Source: Sipunculus nudus (lineage: Eukaryota > Annelida > Sipuncula > Golfingiida > Sipunculidae). From it: 64,000 bases of DNA. Numbering within the stretch: position 1 is the stretch's first letter; each line of letters opens with the position of its first letter. The translations under genes were made by a program, and so were the position numbers. A model generated the notes under the pieces. That model was not told the origin of the DNA, did no database searches, and saw only the letters and a list, made by a program, of their open reading frames with translations. Location: NCBI GenBank assembly GCA_026874595.1, contig CM049316.1, positions 62,975,176 to 63,039,175 on the forward strand, read 5' to 3'. This document shows positions 27,114 through 39,304 of this stretch, one piece after another.

Positions 27114-28368
27114 TTATTCGGAATTAATCACTGTAAAACTTGCAAAACAGTTCTCTGCCTCAGCTATTTCAAAAAGTATTATTGATACATTGTGGTACTA
27201 TTATGTTTGCTTTGGAAGTGATTTTCATCCACATGTTCTTAAAGCTCCTGAAGTCAATACAAAATGACTATTAAACCAGTCTTCATATCTGGTAATATCT
27301 AACTCAGTAGTTTTTTTTAGAAACCTCAGAATAAAATAATATGTGATTATATGTGAAAGTTTATCATACCTCCAAGTTCTTGAATTAAAATTTAAGCTAG
27401 GTAATGAAGATACAGCTGGACATAACACTAAAATCAAATCTGACTAATTATATGAGGTGCATAAGGATGTTTTTTACCATAATTTATTATTAACATCAGT
27501 CTGCACAGAATCACTTTTGATAAATACAGTACTATACAGCACATAAATACAGAATTTCATGCAGTCACAACCATTATGTACACTAAACAGAATTAAAAGT
27601 TTACAATTAGTGCAAATTGCCAGAACTTCTGCAAGGTTTCAATATGGTGGTTCACAATGTCAAAAGGGCTGGAGCATCGATGGTTCAAATGTGTGTCACT
27701 GTCAACAATTACTGTTGTTTTTCATAATGAAAACTAAAAAAATTTTGGCCTGTAGCTCCCACAAATAAGACCACAGTCACACACAGAGAGTGATCAGGGA
27801 GGGCTCTTCACAAAGTGATCTAAATGGTAAATACTACATCAGATGTTTGTAGTCAGAGCCATTACAAAACGTGCCCTATTACTTCTCACACAAAGACTGT
27901 GCTGGACTATCTACTGAGCTAAAAATAGCTCCAGAATTGTAACACAAATATATGCACATGCTATCCTTGTTTGAGCTCATATGGACTGACCCTGTCCTCT
28001 CACAACCCCCTGTTGACATGACCACCAATGTATAATGATCCACTTTATATGTGCCATACTTCAGATGCAGGTGTCTTTCAAATACAAATTCATGACTAGA
28101 ATTTCACATTTTTCTGTTTTTACTGTTACCACTATTTATATTTCATTTTTTTTAACTGACAAAATAAGAAACTGCAAGGTAATTTATTGAGAGGGATAAA
28201 AATATGAGGTAACGTAATATTTATTTTTAACTCTCACAAATAAATAATTTCACAAAAATATTACCAATGCAAATTCAGTTCATAATTTGCATAGTTTAGT
28301 GTAAACTATTGAAACAACTGGAAAGTTTATAAGGACAGGAGTGTATTCACGAAAGACCTCACTTCACT

Positions 28369-28431
28369 GACAAAATGAAATTAGTCACTGACAAAATGAA
28401 ATTAGTCAACGACAAAATGAAATTAGTCAAC
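28369..28431. repeat. Three tandem copies of a 21-bp unit
   Basis: GACAAAATGAAATTAGTCAC and near-identical copies at a 21-bp period. The in-frame reading (DKMKLVN) is only a product of the repeat. Confidence 0.93.
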
Positions 28432-28644
28432 AGCAGCGAGTGCCAAACTATGAGGGCCACATGTGTGCAGCCTTCAAATTTATGCCCTTGTGGGGCTATA
28501 TCAATTGTCCAGTTCCAGACTCCTATCACAGTATACAGACTTGTGGAACTACCTTGTAAAATGAGATTTCAAGGTCAGGTTGTAAACAGAAATGGATGAT
28601 AGCATGCATGGAGACCTATATTATATAAGGTCTTTTAATAAATA

Positions 28645-28815
28645 CAGTAAAATCTCTATTTAGGTACCATATCAAAATAATGACAACTTGTTCATGGTTC
28701 CTTTCCTTTTTTGTTTTTAGGCATAATAATATAACACCTCACTCAGACGACCACCTCGGAAATGTGACTACTTTATAAAGGTCTGATTGGCGGTTGTTAT
28801 TTCTCAGTTTTACTG
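28645..28815. mobile_element. 171-bp pogo-like MITE with TA target duplication
   Basis: The terminus CAGTAAAATCTC and its inverted partner CAGTAAAACTGAG are flanked by TA on both sides. The inside includes CAGACGACCACCTCGG, like the GACCACC motif of the 20.4-kb copy. Confidence 0.75.
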
Positions 28816-29150
28816 TATGTCAACTTAAATTTCAAATGAACAAAAAATTTTTTGTGTGTGAAAATAACTTTATTATTCAGTAAAGGTAGTTTTTGTTGAA
28901 TGTGACCTGACAGAGACCTTACAGATGTTCTAAGCGGTCCTTGGGGAGAAAAGTTTGCCCACTTCTGGTCTACAACCAAGTTGCTGCACCAAAGTGCTGG
29001 GATGAAGGCATACTTGACTTCAGAGTAATTGGCCACAATATTAAGTACATTGACCTGGGCAGCATCATAAAAAAGGTACAGGTATTGTTCCTTAACTGGC
29101 TTGTTACAGGGGGTTCACCCTGAGGTTAAAACCCACTTAATAAAACTTAC

Positions 29151-29224
29151 CTCTTGTGTTGGTCGCCATGTCTGCCACGCGCTGGAACGCTTCCAAGAAA
29201 GCCCCTGTGGCCTGTATTGTGGCC
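29151..29224 (-). CDS. MTSS1-like: MTSS-type I-BAR protein, exon 3
   Basis: This 74-nt internal exon has a TTATTACAG acceptor (29,225 upward) and a GTAAGT donor at 29,150 downward. It starts in phase 2 (its first G completes the Arg codon of exon 2), has 24 full codons, and ends in phase 1 with G. The peptide includes AFLEAFQRVADMATNTR, almost identical to the AFLDAFQKVADMATNTR stretch of vertebrate MTSS1. This is the most diagnostic segment in the window. The next exon should begin by completing a Gly codon and encode a TREIG-like motif and a CMRHRSIE-like motif. I searched the rest of the window on the minus strand by eye for the Cys-Met-Arg-His codons and found nothing, so the gene continues beyond the left edge or the exon has diverged. 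Confidence 0.92.
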
Positions 29225-30027
29225 CTGTAATAAAATGAAAGGTATTAGTCAGGAGCAATATTACAGCTTGGAATTTATAAATCTTTACCGGTATACATAA
29301 ATGACATGCAGCCTACACGGGTGAAAAATATATGGTTATGACAAATGGAGGATTTAGATACGTATCTGGAGAGGTGCTATCCTGCAGGAAAATATCTTAT
29401 ATTAACAGTGAATGGAATAATAAAGTAACACTCATACATGTTGAAATTGTATTATTATATGATATACTATATATAAATCCTTTACTTAATCATAGAACTT
29501 TGTTGGACTGAAACCATGTTATTTCTATAATATCGCATATTTTTTTGGGAGGGACCAACCAGTCAACCACAGAAAGTTTCTGTGATATTTCCTCATTTTA
29601 AGGTTATTAATAAAATAAAATAAACAATCTTTGCAGTATAAAGCAGGTACAAATATTAGCAAATCCAAGTTATTACTGAAACCTTACTCTGAGCTATCAT
29701 TTGGACATGAGCCCTTTATAATAACCTGCACAAATATGTGTGCAGACCAGAAGCGGATCCAGGGGAGGGGTCCAGGGGGTCCGGACCCCCCTTTTTCAGC
29801 TACTGCAACCCTTTTCAAAGGTTTCAGACCAATTTTTGTAGCCTGGACCCCTTTTCCGGACCTGGGGACCCTTTTTTCAGGTTTTTCACAAGTCCACCTG
29901 AGTTGGACCCCTCCTTTTCCTAAATTCTGGATCCGCCCCTGCAGATTGTTCTAGTCAACAGTCAGTCTTATTCAACAAATTTACTTTACAAACTGATATT
30001 TAGTTCATTTATATTTATCAACCTCAC
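29225..30027 (-). other. MTSS1-like: Intron 2 of the MTSS-like gene
   Basis: This 803-bp intron is bounded by GTGAGG (donor, minus strand) and TTACAG (acceptor). It carries a 194-bp TIR element (29,748-29,941) with a near-perfect 5-bp target duplication. The rest is AT-rich with no visible structure. Confidence 0.85.
29748..29941. mobile_element. 194-bp CAGGGGCGGATCC-type MITE, copy 1
   Basis: The left end CAGAAGCGGATCCAG and right end CTGGATCCGCCCCTG form an inverted repeat with two mismatches. The flanks CAGAC and CAGAT are a 5-bp target duplication with one change. The body repeats GTCCGGACC-like and TGGACCC words. It lies in intron 2 of the MTSS-like gene and is homologous to 62,306-62,511. 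Confidence 0.85.
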
Positions 30028-30089
30028 CTTAATGCTGTGTGTAGTTTGGCTGACTTTCCAAGGAAATCCTCCCATACTGGGGAGCTTTG
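30028..30089 (-). CDS. MTSS1-like: MTSS-type I-BAR protein, exon 2
   Basis: This 62-nt internal exon lies between a TTTTTCAG acceptor (CT at 30,090-30,091 on the plus strand) and a GTGAGG donor ending at 30,027. It enters in phase 0 after the last Lys codon of exon 1 and leaves in phase 2 with AG, completed by the G of exon 3 to give Arg. The 20 full codons contain SSPVWEDFLGKSAKLHTAL, which lines up with the SYPVWEDFINKAGKLQSQL region of the vertebrate MTSS1 IMD, in helix 1 of the I-BAR fold. VWEDF and the K-x-x-KL spacing are kept. The short length explains why no ORF is visible. Splice phases on both sides agree with the neighbours, which is strong evidence that this is a true exon. Confidence 0.9.
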
Positions 30090-30607
30090 CTGAAAAACAG
30101 GAAATACAGAAACTGTAAACATATCTGACTTGAGTTGTCTTCACATATCATACATTTTGTAATATACTTAAAAGATCTGCTAATACAAAAGTCTCAGCTC
30201 ATACATTAAATCAGAGTCAAACACAAATAAAAACACTCTATATCAACCATTTACTTTCTCTTGGGCCTTAGCCAAACATACACAGTGGGGATTTACTCAT
30301 TCTGAATCCAGTCAGAGTTGTGTGTTTGCATGCATGCTGACATGATTATTCAAAAGGTTTTAAACAGTTTTTGAAGAATCTGTCACCATGTTTGTTTGTG
30401 GAAGGAGAAGCGCGTACTGTTAAAGCCTTAGAAAACAGAGTTGTTGTTCCTCAGCTTAATACCAGAGATGCTCACCAAAATAACAGTAACAAGTTTATAG
30501 TCCTAAATATTAAAAAGTTATTTTTAAAGGATAGGTCCATGGCCTGTTGGTGACCCTATCTAATGAATGAGGATTAAGGTATCCATATGATAAGAAGGAC
30601 ATGTTAT

Positions 30608-30808
30608 TTTTAAGCTTTCTGGATTTTAGGTTTTGTATGCACAGGGTTAGGAATAATCCAGAAGTCACAACCTGTTGTTAAGACAGAGTGAATCTCTGAG
30701 GTTCGATAACGAGATTTCACCATTATGCCACTGAGGCAAGGACAGGGTTTGAACCAGGGACCTTGAGCTCTGTAATCTACGGCCTTGACCATGCACTCGG
30801 TTATGTCC
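30608..30808 (-). mobile_element. tRNA-derived SINE, copy 2
   Basis: On the minus strand the 5' end is tRNA-like, with an A-box-like ACCGAGTGCATGGTC and a B box GGTTCAAACCC (plus strand 30,745-30,755). These are the internal promoter sites of RNA polymerase III. The body shares AACAACAGGTTGTGA and GGATTATTCCTAACCCTG with copy 1, ending in AAAATCCAGAAAGC. I do not know the family name. Confidence 0.75.
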
Positions 30809-30933
30809 TACCCCCTGAATATTAAAAAGTTACCTGTATTACTATATCCAGGTATTACTTCTATTGTGTTATCTATAGATCAATACAGACCTGAGTGTTT
30901 GATCTGCACATGACTGATGGTTCTTTACAGTTA

Positions 30934-31170
30934 CCTCTGCTGAGGTTATGTTTTTATCTCTGTTTGTTTGTTGGTTGATTTGTTGGCAAGATCAGGCAAA
31001 AACTACTGAACCAACTTCAAAAGCATCATTATGCAGAGGTAGGTGGTCCATGGACCAGGGCAGGTCTATCTAAAGTTATATGTTGTGGCATGGAATTTGG
31101 ATATAATTATTAGGGCATACCCTGTGGGATTTGTTTTCCCTTGGTGGAGGTATGCACTTTACTGAGTGCT
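30934..31170. mobile_element. Widespread GGAGGTTATG...GGAGGTATGC repeat
   Basis: It starts TTACCTCTGCTGAGGTTATG, followed by a GTTTGTTTGTTGG tract and AAAACTACTGAACCAACTTC, and ends GGTGGAGGTATGCACTTTAC then GAGTGC. I recognise this arrangement as a non-coding repeat common in many marine animals. Class uncertain. Confidence 0.65.
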
Positions 31171-31292
31171 ATTCAACTTTCCTATTAAATGGGTAGTCTG
31201 GTATGCAGCTGATGACCAAAAGAGACCAGAAACCCCGAATTTTTCAGGTGCAAGAAGACTTCACTTCAGAAACTCTGAATGGTGAATGAAAA

Positions 31293-32135
31293 TGGTATCC
31301 ACACTTGGTTTGCATCTTAAATGGATAACACTAAACCGGTTTACTTTAGTCTCAAAGTAGTGTGCTTGGTATCTACATTGTAGTTTGCTTGAAAATTGGT
31401 TTATTCAACACAGTGTGAGTTTGCTATCCGCTCTGGGGTCATAATCTGATTCAGCTCTACAAGCACTCTCTTGTGCAATGCAATCTGGGGCAGCATGAAG
31501 GTTAGCGGTCAAAGCTGTTTGCTGAAACTGGACTCAGTTATGCCGATGACGAAAAACTTGTTAAAAACTTGCATATTCGAGGAAACCCGGTTAAACGGTC
31601 CAAATGGCCGAAATCGCAAGTACAAGGGCTATGGGTCTCGAAGCAGTGTCGTTCACAGGAGCGAGTTTGGCTCTCTAATGACATGGCTGGGTTTCTGCTG
31701 CTGGGATCGGTGGAGGGAATGTGGGTTGCTTCTGGCTTTGTGGCTGCGGATGCTGTAGCTTTCTAAAAATGACAACGGATCGAGATGGATGGTGGCACCC
31801 TCTACGGCTCCCTGCTTGGCTTGGCACTGCGACTGTTGGCTTGGAGAACATGCTTAAGGAGTGACAGGGCTAAGGTCTTGACCGCAGCAACCTGTAGGGC
31901 TGCTCGATGAGGGTATACTTCTTTTGGCTTGACTGGACTCATTTTGACTAGAAGGGGACTTGCCTTAACGCACTTGAAACCACTTTACTGTAAACAGTGT
32001 ACTAGATTAAAGTAAACTAGACTACTGTAGCCCACCCTTCATGCAGACTACAGTAAACCAAAGCAGATTAGTGAGCCAGTTTGGACAGAATAAACCGATT
32101 CACGATCCACATTAATTGCAAGTGTAGATACAGCC
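31293..32135. mobile_element. Putative 843-bp TIR element
   Basis: The left end TGGTATCCACACTTGGTTTG and the inverted right end GGCTGTATCTACACTTGCAA are similar. Further in, ACCGGTTTACTTTAGTC on the left mirrors the right arm (TCGGTTTATTCTGTC read inverted). The centre is GC-richer than the flanks and contains only short ORFs. Boundaries are approximate. Confidence 0.5.
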
Positions 32136-35100
32136 AAACATGTTGACAGCCACAAATGAGTCATGTGCAGCCAGATGACCAGAATGATACAAAGATGACA
32201 CCAGGGATGGTTATCTCTACAATTCAGCACATTTTGACAGCAAAGCCAGACAGGGCCTTTTGATACATGATGCTAGATGACCCACCAGGAATTATAGCAG
32301 ACCCATTATCCCTAACTCTGAACACTGGGCACACACCATGAGTTATCACAATTACCATGAGCGAAGGCCTTTCCAGCCTCTGTTATGCATATATTAATAC
32401 CTAAAGTTGGTGAGTTTTACATTTCAGGTAGGGATGGGCTGATGATCGAATATAACTGACAATCAGTTGCGAAATGTCCATTGACTGATCTTGCAGTGCC
32501 ATAACTGATTGCAATTTTTTGCACAAAACTTAGGCTTTTTGATGAGGATATGTGTGCTTTTATACAGATTATGCAAGCAGACTAGAGAAAAGTCTATGTT
32601 TACTAAAAAACTTAATTTTTATTTTAACAATTAACACTTGTAAATGTTTTGTAAAATAATGAAAATTAGCATATGATCCTATGATCTCTCAGGATACTTG
32701 TATTACATAATCAGTATCTAACACTTAGTGCTTCTGTTTCAAGTTTACTTATTCTTTTTCTCATGGCATGCACATGCCCATGAGTTTTCAGCTTAATAGT
32801 GTTGCATCTGAATTCCTATATCCTATAGATGAAGGATCACAATGAAGGATCCCCCTATGGCATTATGAACAAGAAAATGTGTAATACATGTACAAGGTTA
32901 CTCTGGTGATGCATGACAGCTGATATATGATACATGAAATTGATGTTATATCAAATTGCTGTATACAATATTTATTTTCCACTTCTTTTCCACTCCTGAC
33001 TAAACTATGTGTTAAGTTATTGTTTAAGGCCCAACACTGGTGGAACAACTCTGGACCACAATTCCCTTTAATTCCTTATATGAATATTACCGAAAAACCT
33101 ATATACTTTGTTTTTTATCAGATTTCAATTTATTTGCAAATCAAATCCTTCATTTCACAATCAACATGTCACATGATTCACGATTTGTTTTGTATTCAGC
33201 TTCCCAGCATTTTCACTTACACAAATTGAGGATTAAATACTAGAAACCATGTCATGGTGATATATTAGACAAATGAGATTTCATCATATTTCATATTGCC
33301 ATAACAGAAAATGATGAGTGTAACCCTTGCAAGGTGTATCCTAATAATATGTAATTGAGTCTTTCAATTTTGTCACTTTTGGCAACATTTCATCATTTAC
33401 AACATGCAACCTAGGATTTAATAGGCAGTGTTCCGCTTTGATATTCAAAACCCACGAATGCCCAAAGGTTATGCACACCCCACTCTGACAGGAAATCTAT
33501 TACCTGTATTTACAATAAGACTTAATGACAAAATGCATGCATTTCAAATGGTGCATGCGCTGCATTGCACAGCATAAAAGATCATAGCAGTTCTCAACTC
33601 TCTTGTCTGACGGTAGTGCTGGCAACTATCCATGATACCAAGTTACAAGTATCTAAAAGGTCATAATGCTCAGTTGAAGACATTACAGGTGTCTACTTGT
33701 TAAAAGCATACATACAGCACCAGTGGTTTTGTGTTGTGGCAGTGACCTGATTTCATATCAGCTGATCATGTATATATTTATACATACAAATATAACATAC
33801 TTAAGTATTTATAAACACAAAAGCACTCGATAGCATTAATAGTTACATTGCCTATCAATGTGATACCAAATGTTTTTGTCTATCTTTTTACAACAATTGT
33901 TCACAATGAAGAGTCTACCTCCATCAAGAAAGGTTCATGGTAGCCACAGTATCAGTACTGAAGTCCTGAATAAATTACTGTAAGATCTATTTTTGGAAAT
34001 TAAAATTTTTCTTTTTAACAATAGTTCTCTGGACTGGTATCGGGACTGTTGGCATGATTTCCGCCAGCATTTTACACAAAATAAATAAAGATATTAGTTT
34101 ATCATTATCATACCCTATATAGCACATTGTACTGAGTCTAGGGGCTGCTAACTGATTATAAATTTAAATTTACATTGTCAGCTCACTGCACACATCAACT
34201 GGTGGTTTCATTCAGCATGAAAACATTTTGCGAGATCTAAATATTTTAGCAGCTAGTTCAATTAAACCTTCTGCCTGCAGCTCATCAAAACTAAGTATAT
34301 TCTGCCTACAGAGATAATATCAACAATGAGTCTAATCAAATGATGTAAAGTTTCAAGATTTAGTGTCAGTGCAACCAACGATTGCACCAACAACCTAATA
34401 TAATTTGCAGATGATGGCGTGGTCATCCTCTAAGTGTTTCTCCAACTTCTACTTTAAAGATATAGGTCTCATGCCCACGAAACTTTCAGCAGATAAATTT
34501 TCACCCTGGGACTATCCTTGGAGAACTTTCTTGTAGTGCTGGTATTTCCTTCCCCTCATTAAATGCTGACCTTGCACGAATTTTGAAACCACTACATGGT
34601 TAAGCTAACCTTTAGTGTACTGACTAAAAAGCTGATGTTACAAGTCATAAGTCGGAATTAAGGGTATACTGCTAGTATGATTCTATGAATATTTCAACAG
34701 TACAATCCTGTATACATGTTTGCTGAAACAGAGGTCAGTGTGAAATTTCATATTCAAATTAATGGAAATGAAATATAATAATATTTATGAGGTCAAAATA
34801 GAATTATTTGAAAAATGTCACATTTTTTGGTAACATAGGTCTACCTGTGTTAACATACAAAGCAAGGAGATACATGCTAATTTACATAAAATTCAGGTCA
34901 CAGTGGCCTACTTTTTGTTTACGTTTTGCATGAGAACTATCCCAAAGGTATCTGAAGGCTGTACCAGCTGTAAGTAGCATCAATTGTTCATGAATATCAG
35001 CATGATGCAGATGTAAACAGACAACCAACAGCATCTGAGTATCACTATCAGTACCGGTATCAGAACATACCCAAGATGTAAACAACTGATCCCAAATACT

Positions 35101-37892
35101 TAAAGACAACTGTGTATTAAAAAGAAAACAATCAGCTCAGACACTGAACAGGAAAGGGTGGTCCATGTGATAGATCTTCCTTAGTGACCTGATACATCAC
35201 ACGAACACTACATTATCAAAATTCAGCATCAAAAACAGCCAGGGAATGCCGTATAATGCAGACTAAACTATTCATGCAGGAAAGTAGAATACCCCCGTTA
35301 TTTGCCACGCAAATGATGATCAGCACATCTGTTAAAATCATGTCCTGGGGATGGAAGTAAACAGATCCAGTGTGAAAGCATTTCCCATTTGTCAGGGAAG
35401 ATGACAAAAAGCATGGGAGGTGTAAACAACAGCATGTTCATGGGAGACACGGATGCTACAAAACATGCACATTTATCATGGGCCTCTGTGAATTATCAGT
35501 GAGAGCATCATGTATAAGCCACTTTCACCCCTTTTACAAACAAAACTGTTTACAAACATATTTATCAGAGTGGATTGGTCAAATCTGTTTCAAACCATAT
35601 AGTGCATTCACACAGGCATCTAGCCCCAATGCACAAGGTGTACATTTCACATATGGAACAAAGTAACAACATGCTACACATGCGGATAATTCAATTTCCA
35701 TGGAAACAGTTTGAAACCAACTCATGAGCTGGATTCAAACCATTTTAGGTAGAAACGGTTTGAAAACCATTGGGATACCCCTGAAAAAAGTGAAAGTACA
35801 TATATCTCTATGGATAATTGTACTAAAAAAATAAATTTGAATATATTATTAATAGTCTTCACATTTTTAAACAGCTACTACCAGTATTAATTAGAGGATT
35901 CTTTTCATATATTTGTCCAATTAGATTCTCTTTCAAGTTTCAGTAAGCCAGTATGTCACAAAGTTACATGTGACCACATGAGCACCTAATACCGAAGAAC
36001 ACAATTTGCAAAGTCATCTGGTTCATTCAGAGACACCCAATTATGCGCATCATACAAGTCTTCTCATGTCCCTATAGGTGACCTCATCACCGGCAACCCT
36101 GCTCCAGACCAGTGCTTGCTAACTAGTTGTAATGTAAAGGCCTGCCCTGTAAATTCAAGCTATCCTGATCTCTTGGGTCAATCAGATATTGGCTAAAACC
36201 TGTCACTGTTCAATAAAATTCTACATCTTCTAGAGAAATGGTAATATTTTTAGTTTCAGTGTGCTTTACAAGATTAATATTCTGATGTACATGTTCAAAA
36301 CATCTTTTAAGGAACATGGGAGATAAAATATGCAACCAAAGTTGCCAATGTGTGCCAAAACTGAGTGCAGAAAAAGTACTGGCGACTGATAAATTTTTTT
36401 GTCTGTCATCTCATGGCATGCAATGTACAGTTTGCTAGTTTTATCTCCAAAACATGTTAAACAGAACTTGTAAAGCACTCAAAATCTGACAGATTGTAGA
36501 TGAATTTTTCCCAAGGATAAAATTGTCAACACCCTTGACTCTATAAACAATCACATAATCAGTTAAGGGTGTCACATCGAAATATCTGGTCCCACTGCGT
36601 TCTGGCGACAATGTTTCACCAAATACTGGAAAAATCACAAGGGCTGTACCAGCACACTGGAGCACATGTTGATTTAACATGTGGCATAAACCATGACTGT
36701 TGATTTCAGTGAAAGTGTCCACCCACTGCTGGGAATAACATGTGATGTGTCTTGATACTGTATTAATATAGTAAAACGCTGAATGTCAAAAATGTATCAT
36801 TTTAAATGCCTTCATAATAAAGATAATTCATTTTACTGTCATAAATATACTACAGGTATATATATACAACCTTCTATCATGAAAGTAATTTGGACATATA
36901 TATATATTTATTTAACTATTTTACTATTAAATCAGCCAAATTCCTAATTCAGAGTTCCATTTATTCATTTGAACTCAATGAATGTGATTACAAACAGTAT
37001 CTATCAGCTAACAGTCCACTAAGGCATCCAGACACCATACTAACAAATAGATCACTTTATCATGTCATAAATCAATTATATCTTGATGGAGTACTATTTT
37101 GCCACTGACTATAAAATTTACTGATATGAGCTCAGCCAAATGGTTAAGTGGTCTTTTTATACTTTTCACTGTAACATTATAACAACAAACTAATAATAAA
37201 AGAGTAAATGTCCCCACATTTTAGTGAAGAACAACCCACAGATTCACTAACTGATCAATATGAACATGAAACTTGGTATTTTGTCATTTTCATACTGCTC
37301 TAATATGGTTAACTAAGCCAAAAAAAAAGTGTTATTTAGCCGATAAAACAAAATTAACATGTACCCAAGACAAAAGGGTTAACATGTTCATTTCTCAGAA
37401 GTGACTCCATGCAGATATTGCAGGGCTTTTAGTAACATGGGAGTAAGCGTCTGTGACGCTAAAAATCTAACTCGGTCGCATGGTTCTGAGGGTCCAAGCG
37501 CCCAACCAGACCCACAAAAATTCTGGCTGTTGGACTGACAGAATCAAAGGTTTTCCTTTGTAGACATAAAAGACAACACAAATATCAACACTTCAAAATT
37601 TGACACAGATCCCATTGGGACGAGCCATATTAATTGAAATGTGACACACTAAACTATGGCCTGAGCTTCCCGGCCTCTTCACTTCTTCTTCCTATTGAAA
37701 GCTTTGTATTGCTGTGCTATCAGTATCACTGAGCTATATAAAATATGAGCTCTTACAGGAAAAGGTAGATGCGGCTTACAACCACTAACTGTCTCTCACA
37801 TGTTTCAGACAAAATTAACTAATTTATGAATCTCATATTTGAATACAACAAATTTGGATGGTGTGTTTTTTAAAGTTACTTATTATGACATG

Positions 37893-38463
37893 TATATGTC
37901 AAAGACGAGATTGAAATCCAAGCAAATTTTAAATTTGCCTAGACGAGATTGTGATTGTGTTCTTGCCTAGGCAAGATTGTAATTGTGATCTGGTTTAGAT
38001 GGATTTTAAACTCGCCTAGACAAGATCACAATTGCAATCTTGCCTAGGTGAGATTAAAATCCATCATGGAGCAGGTTAGGAATTTTATCTCGCCTGGATT
38101 TCAAACTCGTCTATGTCAACTAAAATGCATAATATATTAGGAAATCAGACCAGATCACTATTTTAATCTAACCTAGGCAGATTTTAAACTCGCCTAAGTG
38201 ATATCAGGCGGATTTTAAACTCGCCTGGATGATACCAGACAGATTTTAAACTCACCTAGGCGAGATTAAAATCCTGGCCTGCTCCATGATGGAATTTAAT
38301 CTTGCCTAGGCGAGACTGCGATTGTTATCTTGTCTAGGCGAGTTTAAAATTCTTCTAGGCGTGATCACAAATGCAATCTCGCCTAAGCAAGATCACAATT
38401 GCACGATTTCTTGTCTAACCAAATTTAAATCTGCCTGGATTTCAATCTTGTCTCTTACATATA
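37893..38463. mobile_element. 571-bp GCCTAGGC foldback element (compact copy)
   Basis: The ends are TATATGTCAAAGACGAGATT and, inverted, TATATGTAAGAGACAAGATT. Both arms are arrays of CGCCTAGGCG-type palindromes joined by AGATTAAAATCC, ATTTTAAACTCGCC and GATCACAATTGCAATC words. The right half matches the right arm of the 42.5-44.6 kb element in order, and the left half matches its left arm, so it is an internally deleted relative. There is no ORF. Confidence 0.85.
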
Positions 38464-39304
38464 AATATAAAACTGCTGATACATAACTGGGTGAAATTCC
38501 AGGCACTGTTCTGTCATTCAGTGACAACAAAATATAAGCTCTGGGTGGCTACATTTTACTACAGGAAAAAGTAAAACCTTTGATGTGATGATATTTTTCC
38601 TGAAGTGCTCAAAAACAAGTGACCAATGGGTCATGACATTCCGTTATCTAGCATGACATTAAAGACTATCAATCACAACAGGAATTTTATCATCGGAAAA
38701 AACAAACTGAGATTAACTTCAGATATATCATCTTGACCTTTGAGAGTATGGAAGAAAAACTGGTGTGTCAAATTTGTAGAAAAAAATATATATATATATG
38801 CAGTGCTTCAAAAGTTATAATGGTCATAATAATCCTAGATATCTGCAGACCAAACTAGAAGATCAAGGTCAAAGTCACCATTTTTCAAGCACATATGAGA
38901 ACTTTGTTAAAACAACTTGTGTATTACATTTTAGGGGGAAAATCTGTAGTACTTACTTAAAAAGTTATGGTGTTCAAAAGAAATCCTATTTATTTCTGTA
39001 GGTTAGACCTTATAATTCAAGGTCAAGGTTATCAGTTTTTAAAGTAACAGATCTGCAATTGATACTGTGTGGAAAAATCTGTAATTAAATTTGAAGAAAA
39101 AATATTCACTACTTCACACTTTTGAAGAGTTCAAAAGCAGGTTCTTGCTTTATAGTTCACAAAAGATAGGTCATTGAGACCTATGGGTTTCCAATGAGAT
39201 TTTTAAAGCCCTCCCCCCCCCCCTTGTATGTGAAGTGTGAAGTTAGAAGATTCTAGGTTTTATGGTTAACATTTGTGCCCTGCTAACTGATGGTCAGACA
39301 GTTG

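Larger units (their letters stand above)
1..29150 (-). other. MTSS1-like: Intron 3 (5' part) of the MTSS-like gene, open at the left edge
   Basis: Everything left of the exon 3 donor is read as intron, because no further exon of this gene was recognised and no other gene is supported. It holds the repeats listed separately. The stretches 7,842-9,400, 9,900-14,486, 14,539-16,576, 16,654-20,383, 20,547-22,492 and 22,872-26,715 contain only low-complexity tracts and short unexplained ORFs at the density expected by chance. An exon of an unfamiliar gene could still be hidden here. Confidence 0.6.

Noticed and set aside
29631-29954. 107-codon plus-strand ORF rich in Pro/Gly
   Set aside because: It is made of the CAGGGGCGGATCC MITE in intron 2.
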